From the NCBI GenBank assembly GCA_964520325.1, contig CAZFOB010000016.1:1-64000 (forward strand): DNA of 64,000 nt, written 5' to 3'. A model generated the notes under the pieces. It had not been told where the DNA came from and searched no databases. It worked only from the letters and a program-made list of their open reading frames with translations. The stretch comes from CAZFOB01 sp964520325. Its GTDB lineage: Bacteria > Actinomycetota > JAICYB01. Positions 8,393 to 17,209 of the stretch are shown piece after piece (positions within the stretch are counted from its first letter, which is position 1; each line of letters starts with the position of its first letter). The position numbers and the translations under genes are program-made.

Positions 8393-9338
8393 TGGTCTCG
8401 TCCACAGGCGCGCTCGCCCTACTGTCAGCCTCCTGCAGGATTCTCGCCGACGAGCGGTAGTCCCCCGGGTAAGGCGACCAACCGAAGCCAACGAGGAAAG
8501 TTGCCTCCAGACTCGCTTTCGACTCCGGCGAGTACGTCGTCCAACTCGAGATGTCTAACAGCCCGAGGTCTGGCTCCTTCGTGCCGGCAAGTCTCATGAG
8601 GTTCGCGATTGTCGGGTGCGAAGCCTCGATGAGCCACGACCAGTCGCCGGTCGTGCGGTCAGCGCACAACTGCGGACCCACGAGTCGACTCTTGGGACCT
8701 AGATACAGGCCGAGGTAGAGGGTGAGTTCCGGGGGCAGCTCCTTGGCCTCTCCCTCTAGAACGATTGCGCGGATCTCCGGATGCCGTTCGGCAAGGTCCC
8801 AATTGCTGCTCACCGAGCACATTGCCGCGAGGACGGCTCGGACGAAGGCACCCGGCCTCACGTCGACGAACTCGACGGTGACTCCCTTCGGTGTGAGTTC
8901 CTGGTCCACTTCGCGAGGAGGTGGAATCTCGGCCAGCATCTTCGCGGCGCGGATCGCCCAACCCTTGTACTCGTCGACATAGCGGGCGCCGACGAGGTTG
9001 TTACAAGGACCGCAGAGTGTGTATGCACGGATGCCGCCCTGCCTGATGCGGCTCCCGGGCCGCGCACGGAACTCGTGCTCCTTAGGCCCCTCCTCGAGCC
9101 AGTCCTCAAAGGGGACGTTCTTGAATCGGCCCTTGTTGAAAGCTGACCTCGGCGGGATGTGCTCCTCGGTCATCTCGCGAACGAGACCGCAGAGCCGGCA
9201 CTTCGCGGTCCGTGCAGTTGTCGGCAGAAACTCGCCGGAACCTTCAAGGACCGCTGGGGGAGCGGCCGCCATCGCCTCAGCTGAGAACTTCGGTCGATTT
9301 CCTGACGATGCAACGGTGATCCAGTTGGAGTCGTCCAC
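8385..9338 (-). CDS. HNH-type zinc-binding putative endonuclease
   Basis: The product is 317 residues. C47-x2-C50 is followed by TEEHIPPRSAF (E59, H60), and then LCGPCNNLVG gives C109-x2-C112 with N113-N114. This CxxC-EH-CxxCNN order is the treble-clef arrangement of HNH endonucleases of the HNH_5 type. The C-terminal 190 residues are unassigned. It is upstream of, and overlaps, the HEPN-like gene, forming a two-gene operon typical in layout of defence modules. DNA cleavage is predicted, not shown. The exact start is uncertain; ATG 9338 gives the longest frame. Confidence 0.65.
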   Translation of the reverse strand: MDDSNWITVASSGNRPKFSAEAMAAAPPAVLEGSGEFLPTTARTAKCRLCGLVREMTEEHIPPRSAFNKGRFKNVPFEDWLEEGPKEHEFRARPGSRIRQGGIRAYTLCGPCNNLVGARYVDEYKGWAIRAAKMLAEIPPPREVDQELTPKGVTVEFVDVRPGAFVRAVLAAMCSVSSNWDLAERHPEIRAIVLEGEAKELPPELTLYLGLYLGPKSRLVGPQLCADRTTGDWSWLIEASHPTIANLMRLAGTKEPDLGLLDISSWTTYSPESKASLEATFLVGFGWSPYPGDYRSSARILQEADSRASAPVDETNA

Positions 9339-9458
9339 GGAGCCACGCTACGTGCAAGTGGGTGATGAGTGAGTCGGTTTCAACGTCGGCTCTGGGTTCC
9401 GAGCGAGCGGACACCGAAAATGGCTCCGACAAGCCATGACACGGTGATTTCGCAAGCG

Positions 9459-9496
9459 AGTGGGCCCTGGTGGACGGGTTTTAAACCAGGATTTCC
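9459..9496. repeat. intact copy B of the palindromic repeat hit by IS30
   Basis: AGTGGGCCC followed by TGGTGGACGG, then GTTTTAAACC and AGGATTTCC. It lies in the 235-bp spacer between the DUF4145 gene (9574-10200) and the HNH gene start (9338). It shows what copy A at 4500/5770 looked like before IS30 inserted. Confidence 0.65.
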
Positions 9497-9573
9497 ATGC
9501 GGCCGTGGCCCAACTCACCAAGTATCTCACGGGCGCGTGAATTCTTGAAGACCGCCTGTGGTGGTGAGGCGCC

Positions 9574-10200
9574 TCAAGCGTTTTCGGACCGACGCTGCTT
9601 GTAAGCCTCGAATCGATCGCGAAACGTGTAAAGATACTGAAGCAGCGCGTTTGTGAACTCAAGTAGGTCCGCCGCGTCCTCTCTGCTCACCGTTGCGGCT
9701 GCGTCGTGGGCGGCAAGGTTCCCGGCTTTGCGCAGTGCATCGGCCCAGTCGAAGAGCTGGCGCTCGATGATTCCTTGGTCTTTCAAACTCTGGAGTGCTT
9801 TCTCAAGCGTCCGAGCTTTGACGCCGTGATCCTTGCAGGCGACCTCCAGCGTTCGTCGACACATGATGGCCGCCGCCGTATGCGCTTTTGCTTTGTGACA
9901 AGAGATCGCCTCCTGGTGAGACCGTCGAATCTTGGGGGGCAGCCGGTAGTCGGCGAGGTCCCTCGGTGGATATAGACGGTACACGTCGCTCCAGACGTCA
10001 GCATTGCCGTCGGAACCGTAGAACTCTTGGGCTACCAGCAGCGGTGCACTGCACTTTGGACACGATCCGAAACTGAACCTCTCCGGCATGCCGTCTCTGT
10101 CGAGAAGTGCTTCGAACTGGGATCGGGGGCGAAAGGAGACGTGTGCTTCACAGTGCCGGCATTCGACGACGAGCTGCTCTGCTTGCTTCTTCGTCGGCAT
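9574..10200 (-). CDS. DUF4145 domain-containing protein with N-terminal zinc ribbon
   Basis: From the ATG at 10200 the product is 208 residues. CRHC (about residue 14) and CPKC (about residue 47) form a zinc ribbon. The remainder is the helical DUF4145 domain: SCHKAKAHTAAAIMCRRTLE, then LFDWADALRKAGNLAAHD, where the conserved GN..AH lies. DUF4145 is HEPN-related and is often found in restriction or defence proteins. It lies 127 bp downstream of the HerA-like ATPase gene in the same direction, so a functional pair is plausible. The 14-residue extension to 10242 is less likely coding. Confidence 0.75.
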   Translation of the reverse strand: MPTKKQAEQLVVECRHCEAHVSFRPRSQFEALLDRDGMPERFSFGSCPKCSAPLLVAQEFYGSDGNADVWSDVYRLYPPRDLADYRLPPKIRRSHQEAISCHKAKAHTAAAIMCRRTLEVACKDHGVKARTLEKALQSLKDQGIIERQLFDWADALRKAGNLAAHDAAATVSREDAADLLEFTNALLQYLYTFRDRFEAYKQRRSENA

Positions 10201-10327
10201 TAGGCGAATAGCGTAACCCTCCGGTCCCGAGCGATGACCCAAGGCATGATGACGCCGTTAGTGAACAACGCCAACGGACTCGGGCTTGCGCGCACTTCGA
10301 TGTGAGTAGCGCTGCGATACCGCTTGT

Positions 10328-12172
10328 CTAGCCGGGAAGCAAGGTGATCGCAACGGGCGAGTCGGTGGAGAAGGCCGGTCCGGAGACGAGAGCTTCGCCC
10401 ACCCCTAGCGACGGAAGCACGTCTCGAGCCGCTGGTCCGAGTACTGATTCGAGATAGTCGAGGCCGGTCTGATCAACGCTCTTGAACGCGATGACATTCT
10501 CGCATTGCGATAGTGCGCTCTTGGCGAGAACGGCCGTGCGCTGAGATATGAGGACGAGACTCAGACCGTACTTTCGCACCTGCATAGCGTGCATTCCGAA
10601 CGTGATTGCGCTTTCTCGCCCGGGCGCACCAAAGCCGAGCATCGCCGGCTCGGGAACGAACTGGTGCGCCTCATCTACGAGAAGGACGCGTTTGAACGGA
10701 TCGCCCGACTTGAATTCTGTGAAGCCCTGGTTTGCGAGGTGTTTAAGGAGCTCTAGCCCCTCGTCTGGCGCAGCCTTCTTCGGTGGGGGCTCGAAGACGG
10801 ACGCTCCAGCTGTGCTGTCGTGGATCGCCCGGTCGTATTCCACGTAGCCGTGTTTTGTGCGGTACTCACCGGTTTGGTCTAAGACAATCACTGCGCATTC
10901 GGTCGACAAGCGATCCGCGAGGCGGCGAGCCAGCGTGGTTTTCCCCATCCTCGTCATCCCAAGAATCGCCATGTGGCTTTCACTGAGCACGCCGGAGTCC
11001 AAGTACACGGGGATTTCTGTACCAATCAGGTGACCGAGGAGTAGTCGGTCATGAGCATCAATGGTGACCGACGGGGCTGCGAGCACAAGAGAGCCTGGTT
11101 CGGCAACCCATCGATGACGAGTAAGGCGAGAGGCAGTTGCGTCGACGCGACCGACTTGCGCCGCACGGGCTCGCACCTCAAGTTGTGCTCCGCCGCGTAC
11201 ATGAACATCAACAACGTCGGCGCGAGACACCTGATAGAGCACCGCCCCGTCTTCCTCGTCGACCGCGACCACGTCGCCAACTCGAAGCCGACGAGTTGGA
11301 GAGAAGACCACTTGTTCATGCGATGATCCCGAATCAACGGCGCCGAAGACCGGACGCGAGTCGGCATCGACTTGCTCGGTAACTGTCAAGGCCGCGAGAT
11401 CAAGCACGCGCTCGGCTTCTTGGGCAGACGAGAAGCTGATTTCAGCCCACACATCCTCGCGACGCCTGATACGTGTGAGGATCGTCCCGAAGGCTGATAC
11501 TCGACCTGACTCGACCTTGACTCGCGATCCCTTGGGAGGCGAGTTAGGCCCCGATACAAGCACACGCGAAGGTCCCACGAACCCGGTCGGAACGACTGGC
11601 TGCGGTCGTCTCAGCGCAACTGCCCAGACGGATTGCCAATTGATTGCGCCAAGAACCACCACACTGATCCAGCTCCAGGCCAACGACCAAAACTCGGCCC
11701 TGACTCCCCGTTGCGCCTCGATTAGTCCGAGCCAGAACAGCGCGCTGTAGAGAGCGCGGGGATCGAAGGCGGAGGAGATTACGCGGCTCGCACGGCCAAG
11801 AGGGACGAGCGCCCCTTCTTCCCGGTTCGCGCCTGCCACTGAAGCCACTGCGGCTGAAACAACCGCAAGACCAATTACAACGCCTGCGGCAATCCAGCCC
11901 GGACGGGCGAAAGACTTGTCGGCGAGGACGAAGAGTATGAGTGCGACCACGCCGTGCGCTAAGACGTCGAGTGGGCGCGAAAAGAATGGCTCCTGAAGCT
12001 GACTCGCGACGGCGTACGCAACGAGCGCTCCAAACCAAATGGCCGATGACCATGGGCGACCCGTAGCGACTTGCGTCGCGGCTGCGAGTGCGACGAGCTG
12101 AAGAGTAAAAACGCCCAGTCGCCACCGAATGATCATGCACTTAGTGAACCACCCGCGTGCTGCCGCAAGCAC
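10328..12172 (-). CDS. membrane-anchored HerA/DUF87-type ATPase
   Basis: The product is 614 residues. Residues 20-150 contain several hydrophobic segments (LGVFTLQLVALAAATQV, ALVAYAVASQL, LAHGVVALILFVLA and further ones), followed by two weak transmembrane stretches near 140-190. A beta-rich middle is followed by the ATPase core: Walker A GMTRMGKTT at about 405-413, Walker B VLLVDEAHQF at about 495, and SQRTAVLAKSALSQCENV as the sensor region. HerA-type ATPases are hexameric DNA translocases and recur in defence systems with nuclease partners. Here the likely partner is DUF4145. The membrane anchor is unusual. An internal ATG at 12136 is an alternative start. Confidence 0.78.
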   Translation of the reverse strand: MLAAARGWFTKCMIIRWRLGVFTLQLVALAAATQVATGRPWSSAIWFGALVAYAVASQLQEPFFSRPLDVLAHGVVALILFVLADKSFARPGWIAAGVVIGLAVVSAAVASVAGANREEGALVPLGRASRVISSAFDPRALYSALFWLGLIEAQRGVRAEFWSLAWSWISVVVLGAINWQSVWAVALRRPQPVVPTGFVGPSRVLVSGPNSPPKGSRVKVESGRVSAFGTILTRIRRREDVWAEISFSSAQEAERVLDLAALTVTEQVDADSRPVFGAVDSGSSHEQVVFSPTRRLRVGDVVAVDEEDGAVLYQVSRADVVDVHVRGGAQLEVRARAAQVGRVDATASRLTRHRWVAEPGSLVLAAPSVTIDAHDRLLLGHLIGTEIPVYLDSGVLSESHMAILGMTRMGKTTLARRLADRLSTECAVIVLDQTGEYRTKHGYVEYDRAIHDSTAGASVFEPPPKKAAPDEGLELLKHLANQGFTEFKSGDPFKRVLLVDEAHQFVPEPAMLGFGAPGRESAITFGMHAMQVRKYGLSLVLISQRTAVLAKSALSQCENVIAFKSVDQTGLDYLESVLGPAARDVLPSLGVGEALVSGPAFSTDSPVAITLLPG

Positions 12173-12209
12173 ACCACTCGATGTCAGTGGCAGGGTTCAT
12201 GCTGGCCCC

Positions 12210-12359
12210 ATGACCTTTCTGCCGGTCGCTTTCGTGGTCGTCGGGGCGCTTTTCGTTGCCTTCGCCCGCCGCGGTCGTGATCGTGTGTGGGGCCTCAACG
12301 TCGCGATCGCCGGCGCCTTGCTCCTTGGGCTGCAGCGGTACCTGGTGACGCTCGCGTAA
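12210..12359 (+). CDS. small two-helix membrane protein
   Basis: The product is 49 residues with two hydrophobic helices (LPVAFVVVGALFVAF and LNVAIAGALLLGLQ) separated by a basic RRGRDR loop. No clear ribosome site precedes the ATG. It lies between two minus-strand genes, divergent from the ATPase. Composition looks coding, but the call rests on hydropathy only. Confidence 0.4.
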   Translation: MTFLPVAFVVVGALFVAFARRGRDRVWGLNVAIAGALLLGLQRYLVTLA

Positions 12360-12372
12360 GCGGGCGAGGTCT

Positions 12373-12801
12373 TTACCGCCTCCTTGCAGGCGCGCAAGAT
12401 AAAGAACGTACGTTCGTGTGACGTCGAATTAAGGACTTTGTCCAGGAGTTGTAGTTATGGGTTACGAAATGCCAGGCGTCCGCCGAAGCCAATGCTTCCG
12501 CCCCACGATCGTTCAACTCGGTCGCTTCCCACGGCGCGCCGGCCTCCATCGCCTGCCGTCGCTCCGAGATCAGGATCGCAGCGTTGAGCTCTTCGAGGGC
12601 ATCGAGGAGGCTTTCGAGGTTCGCGGTGTCGATCCGAGGAAGAACATCGGCATCCGCGGTGGCGATCGTCGAGCCATGCGTGAGCGCGGCCAGCCCGTCG
12701 ATCAGGACGTAGTCGACTTCATGCTTGTCGAGCACACGCAGGATGCGCTCGGTATCGAGTCCGCGGACGTCGCTGCTGACAACGAATCGTCGCGTCTTCA
12801 C
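12373..12801 (-). pseudogene. nucleotidyltransferase-fold protein, 3' truncated
   Basis: The GTG at 12801 overlaps the stop of the small gene upstream (GTGA). Residues 12-70 carry a degenerate minimal nucleotidyltransferase motif: DYVLIDGLAALTHGSTIATA followed by DADVLPR, where families of this kind usually have GG..A..HGS and D-x-D. ADAWHFVTHNYNSWTKS is where intact homologues would be expected to continue with a GDLD-type strand. Instead the frame runs into more AT-rich DNA and stops after 142 residues. I read it as a remnant of an AbiEii- or MNT-like gene; it could also be a short active variant. Confidence 0.55.
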
Positions 12802-12959
12802 GGACCTCGGCGTCGCGACCGGAGAGCCTCGGCGCGGAAGCGGCTGATCGAATCGTTCTGACGGAACCGATCCTCGAGGGCGAGACGACGGCTGCCGGCC
12901 CGTTGCGCCGCAACGGCCTCCTCGGCGCGTCGTTCGTCGATCGAGCCTTGGTCGCTCAT
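12798..12959 (-). CDS. small charged protein, upstream partner of the truncated nucleotidyltransferase
   Basis: The 53-residue product is rich in Arg, Glu and Ala (MSDQGSIDERRAEEAVAAQ, then RAGSRRLALEDRFRQNDS) and predicted helical. Its TGA overlaps the GTG of the nucleotidyltransferase gene by 4 bases. That arrangement matches small helical genes that precede nucleotidyltransferases in toxin-antitoxin-like pairs, but I cannot assign a family. Confidence 0.5.
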   Translation of the reverse strand: MSDQGSIDERRAEEAVAAQRAGSRRLALEDRFRQNDSISRFRAEALRSRRRGP

Positions 12960-13051
12960 CCCTCCACGGTACCTGCAAATCCCGGCACAACCTCCACGTC
13001 AGGGAAGTGCGTGGAACGAACCCGATCGAGACAGCCTTGCGACTGCAAGAG

Positions 13052-14239
13052 CTAGAACGTGACGGGCAGAGCGATGAGTCCGCGAAGGATCGGTGCGGGA
13101 CGCCACTCGAGGTTCTCGGTGGCGATCTTCATGTTCGGGAAACGACGCACCACCGTCGATAGCGCGATCTGGCCCTCGAGGCGCGCGAGTTGGGCCCCCA
13201 GGCAGTAATGGATCCCCGCTGAGAACGACAGATGCGGACACGGGTCGCGTCCGAGATCGAGCGTGTCCGGTTCGTCGAATACCTCGGGATCACGGTTGGC
13301 CGCCGCGACGATCGTCTGCAGTCCGCTCCCCTTCTTGATGGTGTGCCCGCCGATCTCGACATCGTCGACGACGATGCGTCCGGTGAACTGCACGGGCGAG
13401 TCGTAGCGGAGGAACTCCTCGACGGCCGAGCGCTCGATGCTCTCGTCGGTGCGCAGACGTTCGGCCTGTTCCGGGTTACGAAGAAGGGCAAGGAGTCCGT
13501 TGCCGATGAGGTTGACGGTGGTCTCGTGTCCGGCGACGAGCAACAACAGCATCATCGCGAGGAGCTCACCGTGTGAGAGGAAGTCACCGGCTTCTTCGGC
13601 CTGCAGCATCGCACTGATGAGGTCGTCGCGCGGATCGCCCTTGCGCTTGGGGACAAGCTCATTGAAATACTCGATGAGTTGGTTGCGTCCTTCGAGCGCG
13701 GCCATGCCGACCGAGATGTCGTTGATCGGACCAAGCGCCACGGCGATCTTCGACGACGCGTCACGGAAGAAGTCGCGGTCGGACGCGGGCACACCGAGCA
13801 TCTCGGCGATCACCGTGATGGGAAGCGGATACGCAAGATCGGAGATCGCCTCCATGCCGCCGCCGTCCGCAACGTCGTCGAGCGATCGGTCGACGATCTC
13901 CTGGATGCGCTGACGCAGCCGCTCGACGGTACGCGCCGTGAATGCCTTGTTGACGAGCGTGCGCAGGCGTGTGTGGTGCGGTGGATCGGAGCCGAGCATC
14001 GAGCGCGGCATGTCGTCTGTTGAGTACTGCGCCGGACCTCCGCGTTCGGCGGAGAAACGGTCGTGGTCCCGAAGCACCTCGGCCATGTCGTTGTAGCGCG
14101 TGAGCACCCAGCCGCCACGCGCCTCGTTGTAGAAGATCGGGTTGTTCTCGCGCAGACGCTTGTAATGGACGTACGGATCTTTGAGGAAGTCCTGCGCGGT
14201 CCAGTCGAAGGTGTGGGAAACGGTTTCGGTCACACTCAC
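13052..14239 (-). CDS. cytochrome P450
   Basis: The 395-residue product has the full bacterial class I P450 set: the I-helix oxygen-activation motif LLVAGHETTVNLI, the K-helix ExxR in EEFLRYDSP, and the heme loop FSAGIHYCLGAQLARLE with the axial cysteine. PPHHTRLRTLVNKAFT is the usual N-terminal third marker. It would mono-oxygenate a hydrophobic substrate and needs a ferredoxin and reductase not encoded nearby. The GTG at 14239 follows GAAAGG at proper spacing; a longer frame exists to 14371 but its start is implausible. Convergent or divergent partners do not point to a pathway. Confidence 0.92.
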   Translation of the reverse strand: MSVTETVSHTFDWTAQDFLKDPYVHYKRLRENNPIFYNEARGGWVLTRYNDMAEVLRDHDRFSAERGGPAQYSTDDMPRSMLGSDPPHHTRLRTLVNKAFTARTVERLRQRIQEIVDRSLDDVADGGGMEAISDLAYPLPITVIAEMLGVPASDRDFFRDASSKIAVALGPINDISVGMAALEGRNQLIEYFNELVPKRKGDPRDDLISAMLQAEEAGDFLSHGELLAMMLLLLVAGHETTVNLIGNGLLALLRNPEQAERLRTDESIERSAVEEFLRYDSPVQFTGRIVVDDVEIGGHTIKKGSGLQTIVAAANRDPEVFDEPDTLDLGRDPCPHLSFSAGIHYCLGAQLARLEGQIALSTVVRRFPNMKIATENLEWRPAPILRGLIALPVTF

Positions 14240-14288
14240 GCCTTTCGGGTTCCGTCCATGTATTTGCAGTCTTACTGTAACAAGTTTG

Positions 14289-15287
14289 CTAGTCGCGGCC
14301 AAGTCCCAGTCGTTGCCTGACCGTCCCGGCGATCGACGTCGCCATCCCGCGCGCGAGTGACGCCCCCGCAACCGGCTCGAAGCTCTCGGCCGCCCGGAGG
14401 AGCTCGGCGTCCTCAGCCGCGGTAAGCGTCACCTCGGCAGCCGCCGCGTTGGCCTCGAGCTGTTCGACGCTCGACGCGCCCGGGATCACCACGACGTTGG
14501 GCTTGCTGATGAGCCACGCCAGCGCCACCTGCGACGGCGTGCACTGGTGGGCCTTCGCGATCTCGCGCAGGAGCTCGATCAGCGGCATCGCGCGCTCGAG
14601 ATTCTCGGGAAGGAAGAGCGGGTTCAGACGCCGCGCGGCACCGCTCGGACGGTTGCCCGGATCGTAGCGTCCGCCGAGGAGTCCCTGACCGAGCGGGCTG
14701 TACGCGATGATCACGCGCCCCTCGCCGGCTGCGAACGGGACGAGATCGCGCATCGGACGCCGGTCCACCAGGCTGAAGCGCACCTGGTTCGAGAGGATCG
14801 GCCCGCCGAGCGCCTTCTCCGCGCTGCGCCACCGATCGAGCGAGTAGTTGCTCACGCCCGCGTGGCGGACAAGGCCGGTGTCGAGCAGCCGCCGCATGCC
14901 GGTCATGGCAGCCGTGTCCGGCACGACCGGGTTCGGCCAATGGATCTGATACAGATCGATCACGTTGGTGTTGAGCCGCTTCACGCTTTGCTTCGCGCGC
15001 TGCTCGACGATGGGCGCAAGCGGAAGAACGGGGAAGACCTTCGTCGCGATGAATGCTTCGTCGCGGCGTCCGGCAAGTGCCTTGCCTAGGATGCGCTCGG
15101 AACGTCCGAAGCCGTAGGCCTCGGCGGTGTCGATGAGGTTGACCCCGAGATCGAGCGCGCGCGTGGTGATCTCGCCAGCCGTCTTCTCGGCGTAGTCGTC
15201 GCCGTAGCCCCAGTCGCGGGAGCCGAACTGCCACGTGCCGAGACCGATCACCGAAAGCTTGGCACCACCGACTTCGACGTACTTCAT
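14289..15287 (-). CDS. aldo/keto reductase
   Basis: The 332-residue product is a TIM-barrel AKR. The catalytic tetrad is visible as D and Y in NLIDTAEAYGFGRSE, K in FIATKVFP and H in LYQIHWP. VIPGASSVEQLEANAAA is the C-terminal NADPH-binding stretch. It reduces carbonyls with NADPH; the substrate is not predictable. The ATG at 15287 is preceded by AGGAGG at 7 bases. It is divergent from the DNA ligase gene with only 30 bp between starts. Confidence 0.9.
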   Translation of the reverse strand: MKYVEVGGAKLSVIGLGTWQFGSRDWGYGDDYAEKTAGEITTRALDLGVNLIDTAEAYGFGRSERILGKALAGRRDEAFIATKVFPVLPLAPIVEQRAKQSVKRLNTNVIDLYQIHWPNPVVPDTAAMTGMRRLLDTGLVRHAGVSNYSLDRWRSAEKALGGPILSNQVRFSLVDRRPMRDLVPFAAGEGRVIIAYSPLGQGLLGGRYDPGNRPSGAARRLNPLFLPENLERAMPLIELLREIAKAHQCTPSQVALAWLISKPNVVVIPGASSVEQLEANAAAAEVTLTAAEDAELLRAAESFEPVAGASLARGMATSIAGTVRQRLGLGRD

Positions 15288-15317
15288 GTGTGCGCCTCCT
15301 GGCACGATGTTGAGGAC

Positions 15318-16358
15318 ATGACTTTACCGTTCGGTCCACCGCTCAAGCCCATGCTCGCCAAGGTGCAGGCCAAGGCCGAGGGCGTCATCCCTCGTGGCGA
15401 TGGGTGGGTCTACGAGCCGAAGTGGGACGGATTCCGCACCGTTGTCTTCCGCGACGGAGACCACATCGACCTCCGGAGCCGCAACGATCGTCCGCTCGGA
15501 CGGTACTTCCCCGAGATCGAATCGATGTTGATGGAAGAGTTGCCGGAGCGGTGCGTCCTGGACGGCGAGATCATCATGCCCGGCCCTGACCGGCTCGAGT
15601 TCGACGTCCTCCAGTTACGTCTGCATCCGGCGGCGTCTCGCGTGCAGAAGCTCTCTTTGGAAACGCCGGCGAGCTTCGTCGTCTTCGACGTGATCGCGCA
15701 CGGCGATGACGACCTCCGCGATGTTGTCTTGAGCGAGCGGCTCGCGAGGCTGAGCGAACTGTTCGGCAGTGTGTGCCCGGCGGTTGCGCGAGAACCGGCC
15801 ACCGCACCGGGGCCGCGCTTCTTCCTGACGCCGCGTACAGAGGATCCCGATCTCGCCACCGAATGGTTCGACGATCTCGAGAAGGTCGGCCTCGAAGGCA
15901 TCATCGCCAAACGCCTCGGGCTTGCCTACATGGCAGGCGAGCGCGTGATGCTGAAGATCAAGCACCGCAGATCGGCCGACTGTGTCGTCGTCGGGTACCG
16001 GGGCGGAGAGAAAGGCGGCGTCGCCTCGCTCCTGCTCGGACTGTACGAGGGTGACGAGCTCCGCTACATCGGCCACACCTCGGGGTTCGGTGCGGCCGCC
16101 CGTCGCGAGGTCTACGACCTCCTGCAGCCCTTACGAAACGAGTCGGCCTTGGACGACCAGGAGTGGGGGCCGGGGGGCGGGAGCCGCTGGTCGGGCGGGA
16201 AGGACCAGGAATGGAACTCCGTGGAACCGACCCTCGTGTGCGAGGTGTCCTACGACTTCGTCCAGTCCGGACACCGCTTCCGCCACGCCGCACGCTTCCT
16301 CCGCTGGCGAGACGACAAACGTCCGGACGAGTGCACTTTCGACCAGGTGAGCACCTAA
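15318..16358 (+). CDS. ligC: ATP-dependent DNA ligase, LigC-like
   Basis: The 346-residue product has the nucleotidyltransferase core: motif I EPKWDGFR with the adenylated Lys at residue 35, motif III FVVFDVIAHG, motif IV EGIIAKRL and motif V LKIKHRRSADCVVVG, followed by an OB-fold domain. Length and the SGGKDQEWNSV region near the end fit actinobacterial LigC rather than LigD or LigB. LigC seals nicks in an accessory repair or end-joining role. In mycobacteria a LigD-type polymerase gene lies beside ligC; here such a gene is at 32.5-33.6 kb. The ATG at 15318 gives the family-like start. Confidence 0.85.
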   Translation: MTLPFGPPLKPMLAKVQAKAEGVIPRGDGWVYEPKWDGFRTVVFRDGDHIDLRSRNDRPLGRYFPEIESMLMEELPERCVLDGEIIMPGPDRLEFDVLQLRLHPAASRVQKLSLETPASFVVFDVIAHGDDDLRDVVLSERLARLSELFGSVCPAVAREPATAPGPRFFLTPRTEDPDLATEWFDDLEKVGLEGIIAKRLGLAYMAGERVMLKIKHRRSADCVVVGYRGGEKGGVASLLLGLYEGDELRYIGHTSGFGAAARREVYDLLQPLRNESALDDQEWGPGGGSRWSGGKDQEWNSVEPTLVCEVSYDFVQSGHRFRHAARFLRWRDDKRPDECTFDQVST

Positions 16359-16480
16359 CGACCGTGGGCCGCTTCGCTGAGAAGGTAACCCGGCCGAAGT
16401 CGGTGTCACCGATGTCCGCTGGACTAAACCGTTACCTAGGTCCCCGGTCGTTCCTCCACATGAGTCAAGACCCGGATCCA

Positions 16481-17209
16481 CTATTCACCTCGCATCTTGG
16501 CGATGTCTTTAGGCTCCAAGCTGGTGGGCGCGAGCGACAGTCGCTCTCGGAACCCCATCTGCTGGATCGCCGGATAGAACTCTCCAATCGTCGACGCGAT
16601 CGCAATCCGAGTGCCGACGCTGACACCTTGCGCGATCTCGCGCACGTACTCGCCGTGAATCATGCCGAGTATCGTGCCGGTTCGCGTATCGAAGAGCGGC
16701 GACCCTGAGTTCCCCGGATTGGAAGTCAGATCAAGCCAGAGGATGTTGCCACGCTTGGAATCGTTGTAGATCGCACTCACGAACCCAACGTGCAGATTGA
16801 CGCGCAGGGTGTTCCCCGTGGCCAGAGTCATTGGCCCCAATGGGAATCCAAGGGTACCCACGGACTGCCCAACCACCGTCGGCTCACCGGGGCCCAAGAG
16901 GTACGGTGAAGCGTTGAATTCTTTGTCAATCTTAAGAAGCGCCAAGTCGAGATGCTCATTCCTACCTGCAACCTTCGCCTCGTGGAGCTCTCCCTCGTGC
17001 GTTATCCCGATCCACGGTGAATCCAGCGACTCGACGACGTGAAGGCATGTGGCGATCCAGCCATCCGCCGACAAAAGGAATGAAGTCCCGACTACACGGA
17101 AATCTCGCCACTCCTCTACTCGACTCGGGTCGGCGGGCGTCAGGACCGGAAATACGTACGAGTCAAGCTCATTCACTAGGACCGGAAGGCTGTCGCGCGA
17201 CAACGTCAC
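16481..17209 (-). CDS. trypsin-like (S1) serine protease, cytosolic
   Basis: The 242-residue product has a chymotrypsin-type triad: His in WIATCLHVVES, Asp in NEHLDLALLKI and Ser in SNPGNSGSPLFD. No signal peptide or membrane segment is visible, so it should act inside the cell. Stand-alone cytosolic trypsin-like domains are common in bacterial defence and conflict systems, and this gene sits in a defence-type island, but no partner is identified. The start is a GTG at 17209 with a weak ribosome site. Confidence 0.82.
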   Translation of the reverse strand: MTLSRDSLPVLVNELDSYVFPVLTPADPSRVEEWRDFRVVGTSFLLSADGWIATCLHVVESLDSPWIGITHEGELHEAKVAGRNEHLDLALLKIDKEFNASPYLLGPGEPTVVGQSVGTLGFPLGPMTLATGNTLRVNLHVGFVSAIYNDSKRGNILWLDLTSNPGNSGSPLFDTRTGTILGMIHGEYVREIAQGVSVGTRIAIASTIGEFYPAIQQMGFRERLSLAPTSLEPKDIAKMRGE

